From: Oscheius sp. JU75
Lineage: Eukaryota; Nematoda; Chromadorea; Rhabditida; Rhabditidae
Direction of reading: 5' to 3'
NCBI GenBank assembly: GCA_037178855.1
Contig: JASJZC010000001.1
Location: forward strand, 5,456,001 to 5,520,000
Length of the DNA: 64,000 nt
Shown: positions 10,501 to 22,822 of the stretch, piece after piece
Layout of the letters: each line of letters starts with the position of its first letter
Position numbering within the stretch: the stretch's first letter is position 1
Made by a program: the position numbers and the translations under genes
The notes under the pieces: model-generated
What the model was told of the DNA's origin: nothing
Database searches by the model: none
What the model saw: the letters and a program-made list of their open reading frames with translations, nothing else

Positions 10501-13500
10501 GAAATTTATAAAGTGCTAGAGCCACACGGCTGCTCTCGCCCGCCCACAAGAGAGAGGGGACGGATGCATGGCAGCTCCTGCAGCCAAGGCCGTTCCACGC
10601 CGTTCACGTTCTGCAGTACGTGCCGACGTCGCCGTGTAAGTCACCCTGTTTCTTTGTCTCTTGCTATCGAAATAGCTGCTCATCTTTGAATCCTCTCCCT
10701 CTTGTATATTCCGGGCATTCCCGCGGTTAACCCTGGGAACTCTCTCCCTCTCTCGCTAGCTATGCATTGACATCTTGCCTCTCTACAGAAGTATCCCAAT
10801 GGACTCTCTCTCTCTTTTTATCTGAAAGTCAAGGCTATTGTTAGTGGGTCCGGAGCCATCGGATGCATAATTCAGCTGTGGAAGTCAGCCTTTTCGAATT
10901 TCTAGACTCCCGGGAGTATTGTCCCGTTGTTTCCCAGCATAGAGAGAAGGCGGTGAATAAGCAGGCAAACAGACAGTTTTTCGCCTATTTCTTTTGTGAC
11001 TAGTCATAGGACAGAATGCTTTCTTTAGACTCTCTCAGGTCATTTCTCTACAAAAGTGCATCTGGGCCCCTTCCAATCAGTGGCTCTCTCTCTCTCTTTG
11101 GGTGTGTCAGTTTCTCGGCCATCCGTTTACGAGAGAGAGCGAAAATTGGCCGATCCGGGGCTCACTTTATGCCCTCGGCTCGTTGCGCTAATCATGTGCG
11201 CATCTGGTGCCGACACAACTCCACAAATCACTGCAAAACGCAGCCGCAAATTGGGCGCGAGAGGAAAATCAAATGGGAGAGACATCACTTTTTCAGGAAA
11301 GTCTGTGTTCACTGCAAGTGTGATCGAGCCGAGCACGAACTACCTCCGAATCAGGCGTTCAACGTCTACGAGCGCCTCGGAATCAAGCCTCCAGGTTTGT
11401 TTATAAAAGGGGCAGTCTCCAGAAGCAGCCTCGTCGTTTCTAAAAACCTTTTGACTCTTGTTTTCTGGTTGCCTAAAGAGGCTCCTTCTTAAAAATTCAG
11501 CCTCCTCAAAAAGCCTGTCAATCAGACTAGAAGAGGACACCTCCCGGAACTTGACAGCGCCCCACGCAGGCGATCATGTAGAGGGAGAGAGAATATGGCG
11601 GTCGGTCATTTCTGAAACAGAAATCCGAGCCGTGTGTACTCTCTAAAGTGGTTCGACATAAGCTAGGACCCCATCGATTCCTCGTTTTCTAATAATTAGC
11701 CAGGACTGTTTATATAAAAAAGAGACTACTCTATAAATTCTGGTGAGCAAATCGAGGCATTCAGCCGGGCACAAATTCGAATTTTCAGCGCGAACTGAGT
11801 TTGCTATGGTTGGGGCTGCAACAGCTGTGGTCAAGAGTGAGACTGAGTTCTTGTTTTTTCAGCTAACATGCCGACCTCGGCTCCGAGGGAAGATGTTCCT
11901 GGATCTGTCAGTCATGGATACGCCTGGGTTCCGCCCGGACTCAACCGAAAGAAGGTCAGTCCTTTGAGAGAGGTCGACTGGTCTCTACGGAAAAATTAGT
12001 CGGACGAATAGATTCCAATCATATGTAGTGCTCCCGAAATATACAGTAATCCGTAGCGATTTAATTTCCACCCTTGTGATTCCCATTCTCAGACTGTTTG
12101 CTTTTAAGATGCGTTCCCTAACTTTCAGAAAGCTCTGCCGTTCTTTTTGTGGCTTCTCAGGTTGACAGTCGGGATTAGGAAGTATAAAAACGGCAAATGA
12201 ACTTGCCCTTTGTCTCGACAGAGACAGGAAGCAATGGACGATCACGCCGCGCGCTAATCCTCCATGGCAAGTCAACAGTCGCACGGTCGGGGGAGGGGCA
12301 GCCAGAGGCGTCTCTCTGTTCCCAAGACATGGGTCTCCTGTCAAAAAGCATGCTCCAAGATCGAATGATGCTCGATTTTGTACAGCACGCAGCCTATCTC
12401 TTCGCTCCCTCCAAGCATAAATGGCTCATTGACGTGAGTTCATGCAGAATAACTAGAAATATATACTCTTGACCAGCTTACCTAACAGTGTTCTCAAGCT
12501 CCACTGTCTGTTGAATCTCTCTCCAGTTCGTTCCAGATCCTTGAATTACCCAAAGAAGAATTGCAAGTTTAGTTTTTTGGCGCTGAAATAATTGGTGTTT
12601 AACTTTATCTTTTTATTAATATTCACATGCAACTTAGATGTTTAGCTTCCATCAAATTTACCGATAATTGATTAATTAGAAAAAGTTGGGATCTTGAAAA
12701 GACTTAGGCAATATTTAATTTTAGTACTATCACGTTCTTCGCTATATTTCGTACTCTTGTCTTACCCAAAGGATATTAACAACTTCAATTTCTGGCTCCA
12801 GTAAACAAACACTGCCTGATATTGAGCTTAGTATTTCTGGTGACTGATGTAAGATACATACATATTTTGGATTTCTATGAAGCTAGTTATTTCGTGAGTG
12901 TACTCGCACTTTCTTTCTCTACTCGTAACACCAGTCAGTAGCTGCCGCTCCCCTCTATTTACCTTATCTAATCCTCTTCCGAATTCCGTAACTGCCATCG
13001 TCTGACTGTTTATTCTGCCCTTTCCAGTCACTAATCCAGAAGTGAGGGGGGCAGCGGCTTCATTCAAAGCATCCCCGGGGGAGAAAAAGTTGCAATGAAG
13101 CGACGAAATGACCACACGAGTTTGATGACTTGGCCAATGCGCGCTAACGCTCCGATATTTTTGGGCTATTTACGAGGATCGAATCAGGCTGAAAAAGATC
13201 CGCGGGAGGAAAAGGCCCATTTTCAGGTTGAAGAGTATATGGCTCAACTGCCGAACCACCAGGTGCCGAGAAACAATTCGTCTGGAGAGAAGTACCGGGA
13301 GAAACAGCTCGTGAAGCAGCTACCAAGACAAGATTTGAGTGTGGCCTATTGCAGACATCTCAATCAGCCACAGGAGAGAAAGGTTTGTCTTCTCCCTGAG
13401 GCACACTTTGAAAATTACCCAGAAATAATTCTGCCCGGTGATACCGTAATCCTTTTGCGGGTCCCGCCATGATTGCAACGGCCATTGGCTTGAATTTTTT

Positions 13501-16500
13501 AACCTTTGTGCTCTGTTCCTGATTTGCTTTACTTATTTTTCGACGCACTTTATATAAAACCGCTGTTTTCAGGTATACGAAGAGTTCGTCAACGCGAGAA
13601 ATGAAATCGCCCTCGACATCGGTTACGTTTCTGCTGTTTTGCCCAAGAGCATGGTAAAGCCCTCTTTAACATGCCTCACACCCTTATATTATAGGAATGC
13701 CACAAATGCAGGGGAATCCTGGAAAAGGGTGAGATGGCCGTGATGGCACCGAAGCTCGGTGAGAACACTGGCTGGCATCCTGCCTGCTTCACCTGCAAAA
13801 CTTGTGATCAGGTTCGTTCGTAACGAGCGGCTCAAAATGGCAACATGTTAATACCACGGGCTGTAAATGTTTATAGAGAAAAATCCTTTGGAGGCAAAAA
13901 ATCATTCTCCAGTCTTACTGCGGCTTAGTTTTTACTCAATTAACTTGCTAAATTTTGTTAGATTTTATGAACTTAAATGGTGAAAATTTTAATTGATCTG
14001 GAAAACTTAAAGGAAACGTTTGTTTCACACATTTAAAGAATTTATATGTCTAAACGGATATGAGGATTGCGTAACCCCAGGCTGTTAGATTCCGCCAGCC
14101 ATTAAATTGCACACCCAAGAAAATTTTTCATGTCCTCCGAATTTCAATAATAAGCAAAAAAACTTACAGTTGCTGGTCGACTTAACCTATTGTGTGAAGG
14201 ACAACAACGTCTACTGTGAGCGACACTACGCGGAGCTTCACAAGCCACGCTGTTCTGCCTGTGACGAGGTACTACATGTCATTTTGATAGTTTACGAGGC
14301 TGAGGGATTTGTGTCCGTAAACCCGCCCCTTTCTTTCTCTGGAGAAGCTCCCATGGGTCACAACAGGCTACACCACAAAACGCGTGTGTCTTATCTTGCC
14401 CCCTCTTTCGCTTCCTTTTTTGGCAGCCATTCTATGTGAATCAGGCCCAAACAATGCTTTTCTCTTTTCCCAGTATGCCCTTCTTTTATTTTTTCAGTAT
14501 CAGTTAGTAGTTTCCTCTCCCCTCTATGGGGCTGTTCTCATAATGGAGGACTGCAATTCATTCAGGCATGTGGCTGGCAGGGCTCTGGCACCACTGGCAG
14601 TATTCTTTTCCTCACCCAATTATCGTTTTCAATCCTTTCAGTTAAAAACAATATGCTACTCTTCTCATTAACTCTTGCCATCCGAAGCCTGCTCCCATAA
14701 GGCATTCCTAATGGAGACAGAGTTCGCCCCCCTAATGGTCTGAATTTCGATGTTGTCCCCATTCGGCCGAGCACAAGGGAATTCGCTCATCGGCAGCCTA
14801 TTCATCAGCAATTCGCTTATGTTTTCATGCCAGATCAGCTGTTTATAATTGATGTCGAGCCGGACAAAGATGGAAAACGAACCTCCCAGGATCAAGGGAT
14901 TGATTCGTGCTCCCGTCGAATTACACAGCGGGGATCGATGACGAAGTCCAGTCGCGTGGGCGCCCCTGTATCCTCCTCTTCATTCTCCTGTGTCCAATCC
15001 ATCACAACTACATTAGAACACCTCGCTCTCTCACTCGATCTCTTCTTTTGGACTGTTTTGTCACGCAACTCTCTCCCGGGAGTCATGTTGTGCTTTCCTC
15101 CAGCCATAGCCTCGTCGATAGCTGACGGCGTCGCTCATCCTTTGTGTCAATTCGGCCACTATCCATCCGGGTCCTTTATATTCGAGAGAAGATATACTCG
15201 CTTTTGACTCACTGGGTCCACTGCTCCTCCTTCTCCACATGTTCCACTCGGGAACGCTCGAAAACAGCTTTCTCGCCTCCAGTCAGATCAGAGTTTTACT
15301 AGTTTTCAGCTGCCTATTGATCTCTTTGTCCATAAACAAGACAAATGACTCTAATGACTTCCAGCCTCTTTATTCATTGAAGGGTGATTGCGCACCTGAC
15401 CCATTTTCTAGATGGCTCCCCGAGCTTGTTATTGTTCCCACCAAATCACGAACCTTTCAGCTGATCTTCGCCGGCGAATATACGAAGGCGATGAATAAGG
15501 ACTGGCATTCTGATCATTTTAACTGTTGGCAATGCGATTCAACACTGACTGGACAGAGGTGAGTGAGGGTGTAAGATTGTGTTGACAGCTGGTTGAGAGT
15601 TGAGAGGGAGATTTGTCTCCTTGCACGACTTTTGAGGCCTTGTCTTCCCCATCTCTGGGGAGGAATTACGCGCAAAAACATAAAGATAACAATGAAGCCA
15701 TCAATTGCTCGACATCCATTGGGAAATCTCGTTGCAGGTATATTATGCGGGAAGAACAGCCGTACTGCATCAAATGCTACGAGGACGTCTTTGCAAATCA
15801 GTGTGACGAATGTGCCAAGCCGATCGGAATTGACTCCAAGGTTTGTTTTCATGTCTTCGTGTGGGACCAGCTGCCAGCTTTTGTCGTTTCCTCGAGCCCA
15901 CAAGGAAACCTATTTAATGTAGAGGCCATCCCTTTCAACTGTTTCCTTATTTTATCTCTCAACAAGTTTTGACTAGTGGAGGGTCAGAGCCACCACATGC
16001 TTGTTTGCAGTTATCAAAAATATAAACTATTCACTAAGCCATTTTTGACCATTCGCATAGTGCCCAAGGGACAACAAAACTAAACAGCTTAAAATCAATC
16101 CAAAATGGGTAATAGGGAAACGGCAGCAGAGAACAGCGGCAGCTATATTTGCGCAACTCGTTAGACAGCGAAAATCCTCCTTACTTTGTCTTCTGTCCAA
16201 CCATGAACCTGGTAATTTTTCCCCTCTCTAATCCTTCACATTTTCAGGATCTCTCCTATAAGGACAAACATTGGCACGAGCAATGTTTCCTTTGCAATAT
16301 GTGCAAGATCAGTCTTGTGGACCAGCCATTTGGTTCCAAAAATGACCGAATCTTCTGCTCCAACTGCTACGATCAGGCCTTCGCGACAAGATGTGATGGC
16401 TGTGGAGAAATCTTCCGAGCGGGTAGAGTTCATTCGGCAGCCGTTTCATAAAAAAAGACTATAGGTATGAAAAAGATGGAATACAAGGGTAAGCAGTGGC

Positions 16501-17221
16501 ATGACAAATGTTTCTGCTGTGCCCATTGCAAAAACCCAATCGGGACGAAATCTTTCATTCCCAAAAACGAGGATGTCTATTGCGGCGTGTGTTACGAGGA
16601 GAAATTCGCCACAAGATGTAACAAATGTAAAAAGGTTGGCTTAATTGCTCTTTCTTTAATAACTGGGCAAATTAGGTAATCACGACAGGCGGAGTGACGT
16701 ACAAGAACGAACCGTGGCATCGGGAATGCTTCTGCTGTACACATTGCAGTATTTCGTTGGCGGGTCAGCGATTCACAAGCAAGGACGACAAACCTTACTG
16801 TGCCAACTGTTATGGGGAGCTGTTCGCAAAACGATGCAATGCCTGCACCAAACCCATCACAGGTAAGACCTTTTAAATTAGATATTAGTTTCCATATATA
16901 AAACTATCTGACAGATATTACTGTATTTTGCTTAGTATTATCTATTGGGAGATCAAACAGCAAAATGATGCTGAAAATGAGCAAAAAGTACAAGTAACTT
17001 TTTTTTTAGGTATCGGCGGGGCGAAATTCATCTCGTTCGAGGACCGCCACTGGCACAACGACTGCTTCATCTGTGCTCAATGTTCGACGTCGCTTGTAGG
17101 CAAAGGTTTCATCACGGATGGAACGGTATGGTCTTTTTGGCTCAGGCAATCAACATATGTTTTCCAGGATATTTTGTGTCCGGAATGTGCGAAAGCACGA
17201 CTGATGGCTGCCAATTCATGA
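7565..17221 (+). CDS. lim-9: PET domain plus six LIM domains, LIM-9 / Limpet family
   Basis: Scaffold protein of muscle and epithelia; family members bind cytoskeletal and sarcomeric partners through zinc-binding LIM modules. Sixteen exons close in frame (639 aa): 7565-7666, 7746-7895, 8791-8912, 11297-11394, 11863-11954, 13227-13382, 13573-13653, 13695-13811, 14170-14268, 15461-15558, 15738-15840, 16248-16422, 16465-16634, 16676-16862, 17010-17125, 17168-17221. The N-terminus is acidic, then comes a Cys/His region ([25 protein letters not shown]) and the PET domain ([25 protein letters not shown]). Six LIM domains follow, starting ECHKC and ending in CPEC. Testin has only three LIM domains and FHL proteins lack PET, so Limpet/LIM-9 is the best match. 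A second first exon at 10568 gives a shorter form. Confidence 0.93.
10507..10512 (+). promoter_or_regulatory. TATA box of an internal lim-9 promoter
   Basis: TTTATAAAG lies 56-61 nt before the alternative ATG at 10568, inside the 2.4-kb intron 8913-11296. The surrounding 150 nt are GC-richer than the rest of the intron. Confidence 0.5.
10568..10635 (+). CDS. lim-9: Alternative first coding exon of lim-9 (short isoform)
   Basis: ATG at 10568 opens 22 codons ([17 protein letters not shown]...) ending at a strong GTAAGT donor in phase 2. This is the phase required by the exon at 11297, so it splices in frame to KVCVHCKC and yields a 537-residue protein lacking the acidic N-terminus and the first Cys cluster. 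An overlapping ATG at 10564 would give the wrong phase, which decides the start. A TATA element sits upstream. Long and short isoforms from separate promoters are known for lim-9 in C. elegans. Confidence 0.65.
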
Positions 17222-17535
17222 CCTCCATTCCTTTCTTTCATACCGCAATCCGTCCCCCGGTGCAAAAGAGACCGTCCTTAGCCAAAAACTAACAACCAAC
17301 AAGGGTATATCCCACCCCTCTAGTCATCACTTCGCTTAGCTCCCGTTTTCTGCTTCTCCTCCACACTAGAAACTTTTTTATATTAACTCGGTCTAGCACA
17401 TCGATTCACATATGTCTGTGTATATACTCTATACCCCCTCCTCCTAAGATATGACACAGCGCTTGTAAACTGGCTGCATGATCGCAGCCCTCGGTTGAAA
17501 ACACTTCATTATTTTATACAACGTCGAGATATCCG

Positions 17536-18332
17536 TTAAATAAACACAAACATGATCATTGGATGCTGACTTCTTCCATCTCGGTCACAGGAGGAAAGAA
17601 GAGTTTCTTTCAAGGTGCTGATGACTACAACATCGGTCTGTCCGAACAGCTCACGCAACTTCTGGACCCTCTGAGAGTGACGCCCCTCCCTTTCCATCTG
17701 GTGCCTTCTTGTACGGATGTACCTGCGTGATTTGCTGGAGACAGAGAGTAGAGGGAAAGCAACAGAAACTTACTAGACGCGGAACACGACCAAAATAATG
17801 ACAATGACGATACCAGCAATGGACTCGTAGTAAACTGAAAACCATTGCTCCTAAAAATGGTGGTTTAACTACTACCAGTCGTCTATGACGACTTCGCCGT
17901 TTTCTATACTGTCAAACGAGCCAGTGTCAAAGTTCGAGAGACAGTCCAAAGCTGACTTACCACCTAATTGGCAATAGTCAACTGACAATATATTTTCGCT
18001 TTTGTTTCGAGGACGCGTTAGCGAATGACTTTTAACTTAAAACGTTAAATAACATTACAAACTCAAATAACTGAGACAATTTTAACAATTATGTGCATAT
18101 GCCTCGTTCACAAAATAGATAGTTAAACTTGTACTTACTGGCTGCTTCAATGTTTTCCTTCTGGATGCTGGCTAATGTGACTGCAGGTTCAATTTGTAGT
18201 TTTGCTCTAGAACATGCTTAAACTTGGGTAACATAACACGTACGCACTAGTGATTGTAGACGAATAGATGAAGGTGTCATTTTTCGGTTTCAGGTTAAGC
18301 AGAATGTACTCTAGGGCCTGGTAGTTAGTCAT
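17536..18332 (-). CDS. Small single-pass membrane protein, uncharacterised
   Basis: Four exons on the minus strand (18332-18248, 18180-18139, 17834-17774, 17734-17536) join in phase to 128 residues. The N-terminal 40 residues are polar and hold one N-glycosylation sequon (NDT, residues 18-20). One transmembrane helix follows (SIAGIVIVIILVVFRV), then a strongly basic stop-transfer run (YKSRRYIRTRRH) and a cytosolic tail of about 60 residues. The topology resembles KCNE-type potassium-channel beta subunits, but the KCNE signature after the helix is not clear, so no function is assigned. The stop codon overlaps the region of the lim-9 poly(A) signal on the other strand. Confidence 0.7.
17539..17544 (+). 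terminator. Poly(A) signal of lim-9
   Basis: AATAAA about 320 nt after the lim-9 stop. It lies directly next to the stop codon (17536-17538) and within the last sense codons of the antisense membrane-protein gene. Confidence 0.7.
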
Positions 18333-18779
18333 GATCAGAGATGGGCAGCATTCTTAATGTCGTCTGAAACCTAACTATATACAGTTAACTAGAAAGTCCC
18401 ACCAGAAAATATGCTGGTGAAGAAACTGTCATTTGTGAGCTGAATATGGATTTCCATCTTACGTTCCGCCATCTATTGGGTGATCACACAATATTCTACC
18501 TAGATTTATAAAGTTTCTCAAAATAGAACCCAACCCACAACAACAGTAAACCCATTTAGGAGAGACTCCTCAGAATGGGTGACTTTTCGAATGATGAGTG
18601 ATCGGTTAACATATTTAGCAGACCACAAATTTTTATTGAATTGAATCAATTGGATGAAAATTTGCCAAAAGTCGATAAAATGAAATATGAGGCTGTCTTC
18701 CACGTAAAAGCATCAGTCAGGTTTCTGACAAATTGTTTCAATTACCTCCAGTTTTGGCAAACGAATCGTATTGGCTGTT

Positions 18780-19697
18780 CTGACAGAAGAAGTTGCCCTA
18801 TTGTCTTGTTTAGATTGAATTCCAGTCCGATGTCGCGGCCAGCTTGCTCCAGTTCGATTATCATTCGCTGTACCGCTCTCAGACTCTTGCCGATGAGAAC
18901 GACATCATCCGCGAAGATGTGCTAACTTACAGCCGTTGATGTTGAGACCGATATCGTCGTCCAGTTTCCGAGCGACATCTTCGAGGACAGCGTTGAAGAG
19001 CAGTGGAGAGAGAACACATGCTTGACGCTCTATGTTGACGTCAACCAGATCGTCTTGTACCTTGATCTTGCAGCCAGCATCAGTGTAGACCCTTCGCAAC
19101 ATCTCGACGTAGAGTTGGTCCGTACTGTGTCGTTGGAGGGAGTTCCACACAGGGTCTCACTCGATGGTATCAGAGGCTTTCCGGAACTCAAGAAACATGA
19201 GGTTGAGGTGATAGCAATAACCGTAGTCCTTGTCGATCAATTGCTTAATCGTGTGAAGGTGATCCACTGTTGAAAATGAGCGGCGGAAGCCTTTATACTC
19301 ATACTGACTGACGTTAAACCCCTTCTTATTCCATTCCAGCATCCGCAGCCAGCAAAGCCGCCCCTTTTCTATCCTTGTACCTGGAAGAGATCTCGGCTCT
19401 AGCGCTTCCTCTGTCCTGACTGACGGCTGTCATTATCCAGTCGGGTTTCCCTGGTTTCCTCTGTCTCTCTGCCAGCTTATTCCAGTCCATTTTGGCGCAC
19501 TTCCTCCAGAGGCCCCCAACCCTATTATGTGCTATGGCTTCTCCCTTGGAATAATCTCTGCGCAGCTCTCGCCCTCCCGTACGTCTCTCCGCTTCTTTCG
19601 CCTCAGTAGGCGTGCCGATCGATGCCGGCGGAAAACAGCACTGCCAGCGCAATACTTCTGGCTCTCTATTCGAGTTGTTTCTTACCCTCACAGCCAC
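18780..19697 (-). pseudogene. LINE-type reverse transcriptase remnant
   Basis: Minus-strand fragments in three frames read in order through a non-LTR reverse transcriptase. Pieces are FRRSFSTVDHLHTIKQLIDK at 19290, LSPLLFNAVLED near 19000, and, after a frameshift at about 18917, FADDVVLIGKSLRAVQRMI near 18880. FADD is the catalytic palm motif. The shift looks like a small deletion between HLR and FADD. No intact ORF, endonuclease or target-site duplication was identified, so this is a decayed, 5'-incomplete copy. Confidence 0.8.
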
Positions 19698-20098
19698 TAA
19701 TCAGACACGCGAGCTAACAAATATCTCTTGGCGCCATTATCGTTTCCGGCTCACTCAATTGGCTCCACTAGTCTTTTTACATTTTTAGAGTAGATTCGTC
19801 ACTCCCACGTGATATCTACTAATCCTGGTAGAGGTGTGACTCGTTCCCACGTCAAGTTCCTAAGCCAGTATGAGACCCGGAACCAGTGCCAATGTCTCTA
19901 ATGGAATCTCCGGAGCTGTTCTTTCATAAGCGTGAGGTGCGCGCAGCTATTATCTCGAGCAGCCACTCAACGTCACCTTCCATTATTGATGCGCGAATAT
20001 TTTACTCGCCGGAAGACATTTGCCCTTTGGGACTACTCTCCCTCTTTCTTTTCTCCTCATCAGATACAGCCTTCTTTCTTCAGATCGGTGACCCAAAC

Positions 20099-22271
20099 AT
20101 GCGACGGCGACAGATGCTGTTGCTGGCAGCAGCACTGATTCCCGTCAGCTGGGCTGTCACCTGCTACGATTGCGTGGGTCAAGACTGTATGGGTAACTTC
20201 TGCCAGGGAGACTACTGTGTCTTGAGTCAGTTCCGACCGAGGTGGGGCTCGATAGAATTCGGCAAGCCAAAAGTGGTCAAAGTTTGTGCCTTCGTATTCT
20301 ATTTTTAAACTTGTTTCAGGGCTGTATGACAGGCAAGCTGTTACGGAAAGATGTCAAGAGTCATTGTGAAGTGGCAGAAGACGATGAGGAGGTAAGTAAT
20401 CCTCTTGATTGCGTGATTATTGGATTATAAGCCGTTCTGAACTAGCCAAGATGCATAAGCTGTACTACTGCCTTTTTTAGTACTTGAATCAGATCATTTT
20501 GGGATCATTTCGAAACTGAGCTATGCGCACTGACTGTCATTTTATGAAACGTTAGAAAATCAGTTTGGCTCCCCTAAGCCCGGAGCTTTCCTGTCTGAAA
20601 CCGGACACTTTTGTGTGTGAATGAGGCGGGAACTGGAGCCCTTTTCGGGAAGGTGAGAATCGATAAGGACTGCGGGGAACAGCGATTTCTCATAGTCGGG
20701 AAGCCCACGTTTCTAAATGGATGACGTGGCACGGAGGGTATAGTAGAGGGTTCAAAAAGCATTCTACGAAAATTACGAAAGACAATCTGCGCCCCACAAA
20801 TGACCACATTTACACGCCAAAATTACATTTCATGTCAGCCGAACAAAGTTAAAATTGGACCCGCGCTCTTTTTCAGGAAATCTTCACCTGCTTCTGTAAA
20901 GGCAAGGACAACTGCAACGGAGGCAGGGCTCTAGCCAAACTGGAGACAGAACCTGTCAAAATCATTCGCTGTCAATGCACAGGAGAACATTGTGAGGGGA
21001 GCAAGACGTGCTTCGGCGAACTGTGCAGCTACGTATACAATCACAAAACCAAAGAGACGGAAAGGGGGTGTGTCAACGCTTCAGTAGGTGTAGTATACTT
21101 TCTGTTTCAAGCTTTCATTTGAGATTCCTCTGGTAGAACGACGTTCTGTGGGCTCATGCATGTCGCCGCCCATCACTGGAGCCATGCATCACAGCATAGC
21201 CATGGTAATTTGACAGTCTGGCTTGTTCAAAGAGGATTCAGAAACCTGAAGAACTCCTCATGACCGAGTCTTGTATCTGCGGACAAGACTTCTGCAATAC
21301 GGAAAAGCCGAAAACAACGGTCCCAGAGAGAATGACCTGTCCGGCCGGTGTGTCTGTCAACATCAAGGGAAGCAAGGTTGGGACTCTTATGTAATTTGAC
21401 AAAGAGAAGATTCCAGAAACAATCATCGACCACGACCTGCGAGGGAGAGTTCTGCTTCACGGTCGACATCAAGTCTAAGCTAGGCTTCATGAAAGAGTAC
21501 ACGGCTCGGGGATGTGCTTCTTTCACCGGAGACGATGAACTGGCTGAAGAGCTGAATCCAGAAGGCTGTGCCAAGTTTGAGAGCGAGCAGCTGTATGTCG
21601 AGGCCTGCTATGACGTAAGATCTTGTTATTTTTTTATTCTATACAAAATCACATTAACCCAAAGCCATTTTCGTGCTGGTGCGCGATCTTTGCTCTCATA
21701 GCTTAGTCGGTTAGTACCCCCGACTACAAAACAAAAGGGATCACAAAACCTTTTCTTTTTGTTAAAAGAATCTCGGAAACACCTCTGGAACTAATGTTTG
21801 GAAGTTTAGACAAATGATGAGGACGCGGCTGGGAGAGCACGAGCCAAGCAGAAGGTCAGAGGTAGCAGGAAGGGAAAGGGGAAAAGCAAGAAGCCAACCA
21901 AATGGCAAGACGACGAGGAAGAAGAGGAAGAAGAAGAGGAACAAGAGGAGGCTCCCCTACCGAAGAAGGTAGAGGAGGCAGAAGAGGAGGAGCCGAAAAA
22001 GGAAAAGGAGACCAATAAAGAGGAGGAAGAGGAGGAAGAGGAAGCCACACCAAAGTCTTTCATCTTTGAAGAGCCGACAGAGGCGCCGATTCCAGATGAA
22101 TCCAATACGACCATGGTTTGTCTGACTTCCATATTTTTGAAGAAAAAAAGTCTCCAGATTACAGTATTCATTCTGATCATGCTCTGCATCGTCGTCTCCG
22201 GCGCCGTCTGGAAGTTTGAACTGCACAAAAAGCTGTTCCGCTCAAGCTATGACACGGTAGCTGGCGGCTAA
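20099..22271 (+). CDS. Type I membrane protein with three Ly6/uPAR-like modules and acidic stalk
   Basis: Eight exons (20099-20281, 20320-20391, 20877-21087, 21137-21204, 21242-21376, 21417-21614, 21810-22115, 22158-22271) close in frame to about 428 residues. A signal peptide (MLLLAAALIPVSWA) precedes CYDCVGQDC. Module 1 ends CFCKGKDNCN and module 2 ends CICGQDFCN, both the terminal CxC...CN pattern of three-finger domains. Module 3 keeps early cysteines (CEGEFC, ARGC, EACYD) but lacks the closing CN. It is followed by a Lys/Glu stretch of about 75 residues, a TM helix (ITVFILIMLCIVVSGAVW) and a short tail. Using the donor at 21088 rather than 21084 is required to avoid a stop in the next exon. 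Ligand unknown. Confidence 0.85.
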
Positions 22272-22442
22272 AGAATTGTGCGTCTACTGCCTTGAAATTT
22301 CACTTATGTCCGGTCCACTACACTGTTAGACAAAGAGAGCAATATGTCATATGCTCAAATTTGTTTCTCATAGACAGCTTTAGATCCTTTGAAAACTCTT
22401 TCGGATAGATTTCCTTTAAAAGTTTATATATTGTGTTTGCAC

Positions 22443-22472
22443 TTTATTTATTTGTTCCTTGTGGATAATAAA
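22443..22472. terminator. Facing poly(A) signals
   Basis: AATAAA at 22467-22472 (+) serves the Ly6-type gene. TTTATT at 22443-22448 is a minus-strand AATAAA that could serve the BTB gene ending at 22823. Confidence 0.55.
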
Positions 22473-22822
22473 GTCATATCTAGACGTTTGAGTTGCAGAA
22501 GGTAGCAAGAAAAGGTTCCTAGCGTTCGGACCCAGCAAACACCGAACGCCTAACGTTCAGCATTAGGTTCGACCAGAAAAGACTAATTCCCGTATTTCTC
22601 CAGTTCGTTGTGAAGATTGCTTTTCAATACCTCGTATGTTTCTCTTTCCTTCCGGAGTAAACCTACCCTTCAAGAGCGAGGAGAGTCCTGGCAAGACAGT
22701 GAAAGAGTACTTTCCACTGGGTTATCTGGAAGACGAGAAACTGAATCTCACGCCAGTAAGACAAACAGGAGCCCTCAAACAACAACCAAAACTTTTGTCA
22801 CAGAAATATCATTCAAATCAGT

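Noticed and set aside
22636..22760. Plus-strand frame starting MFLFPSGVNLPF, exon-like with a GTAAGA end
   Set aside because: No partner exons on the plus strand; it lies in the 3' region of the minus-strand BTB gene.
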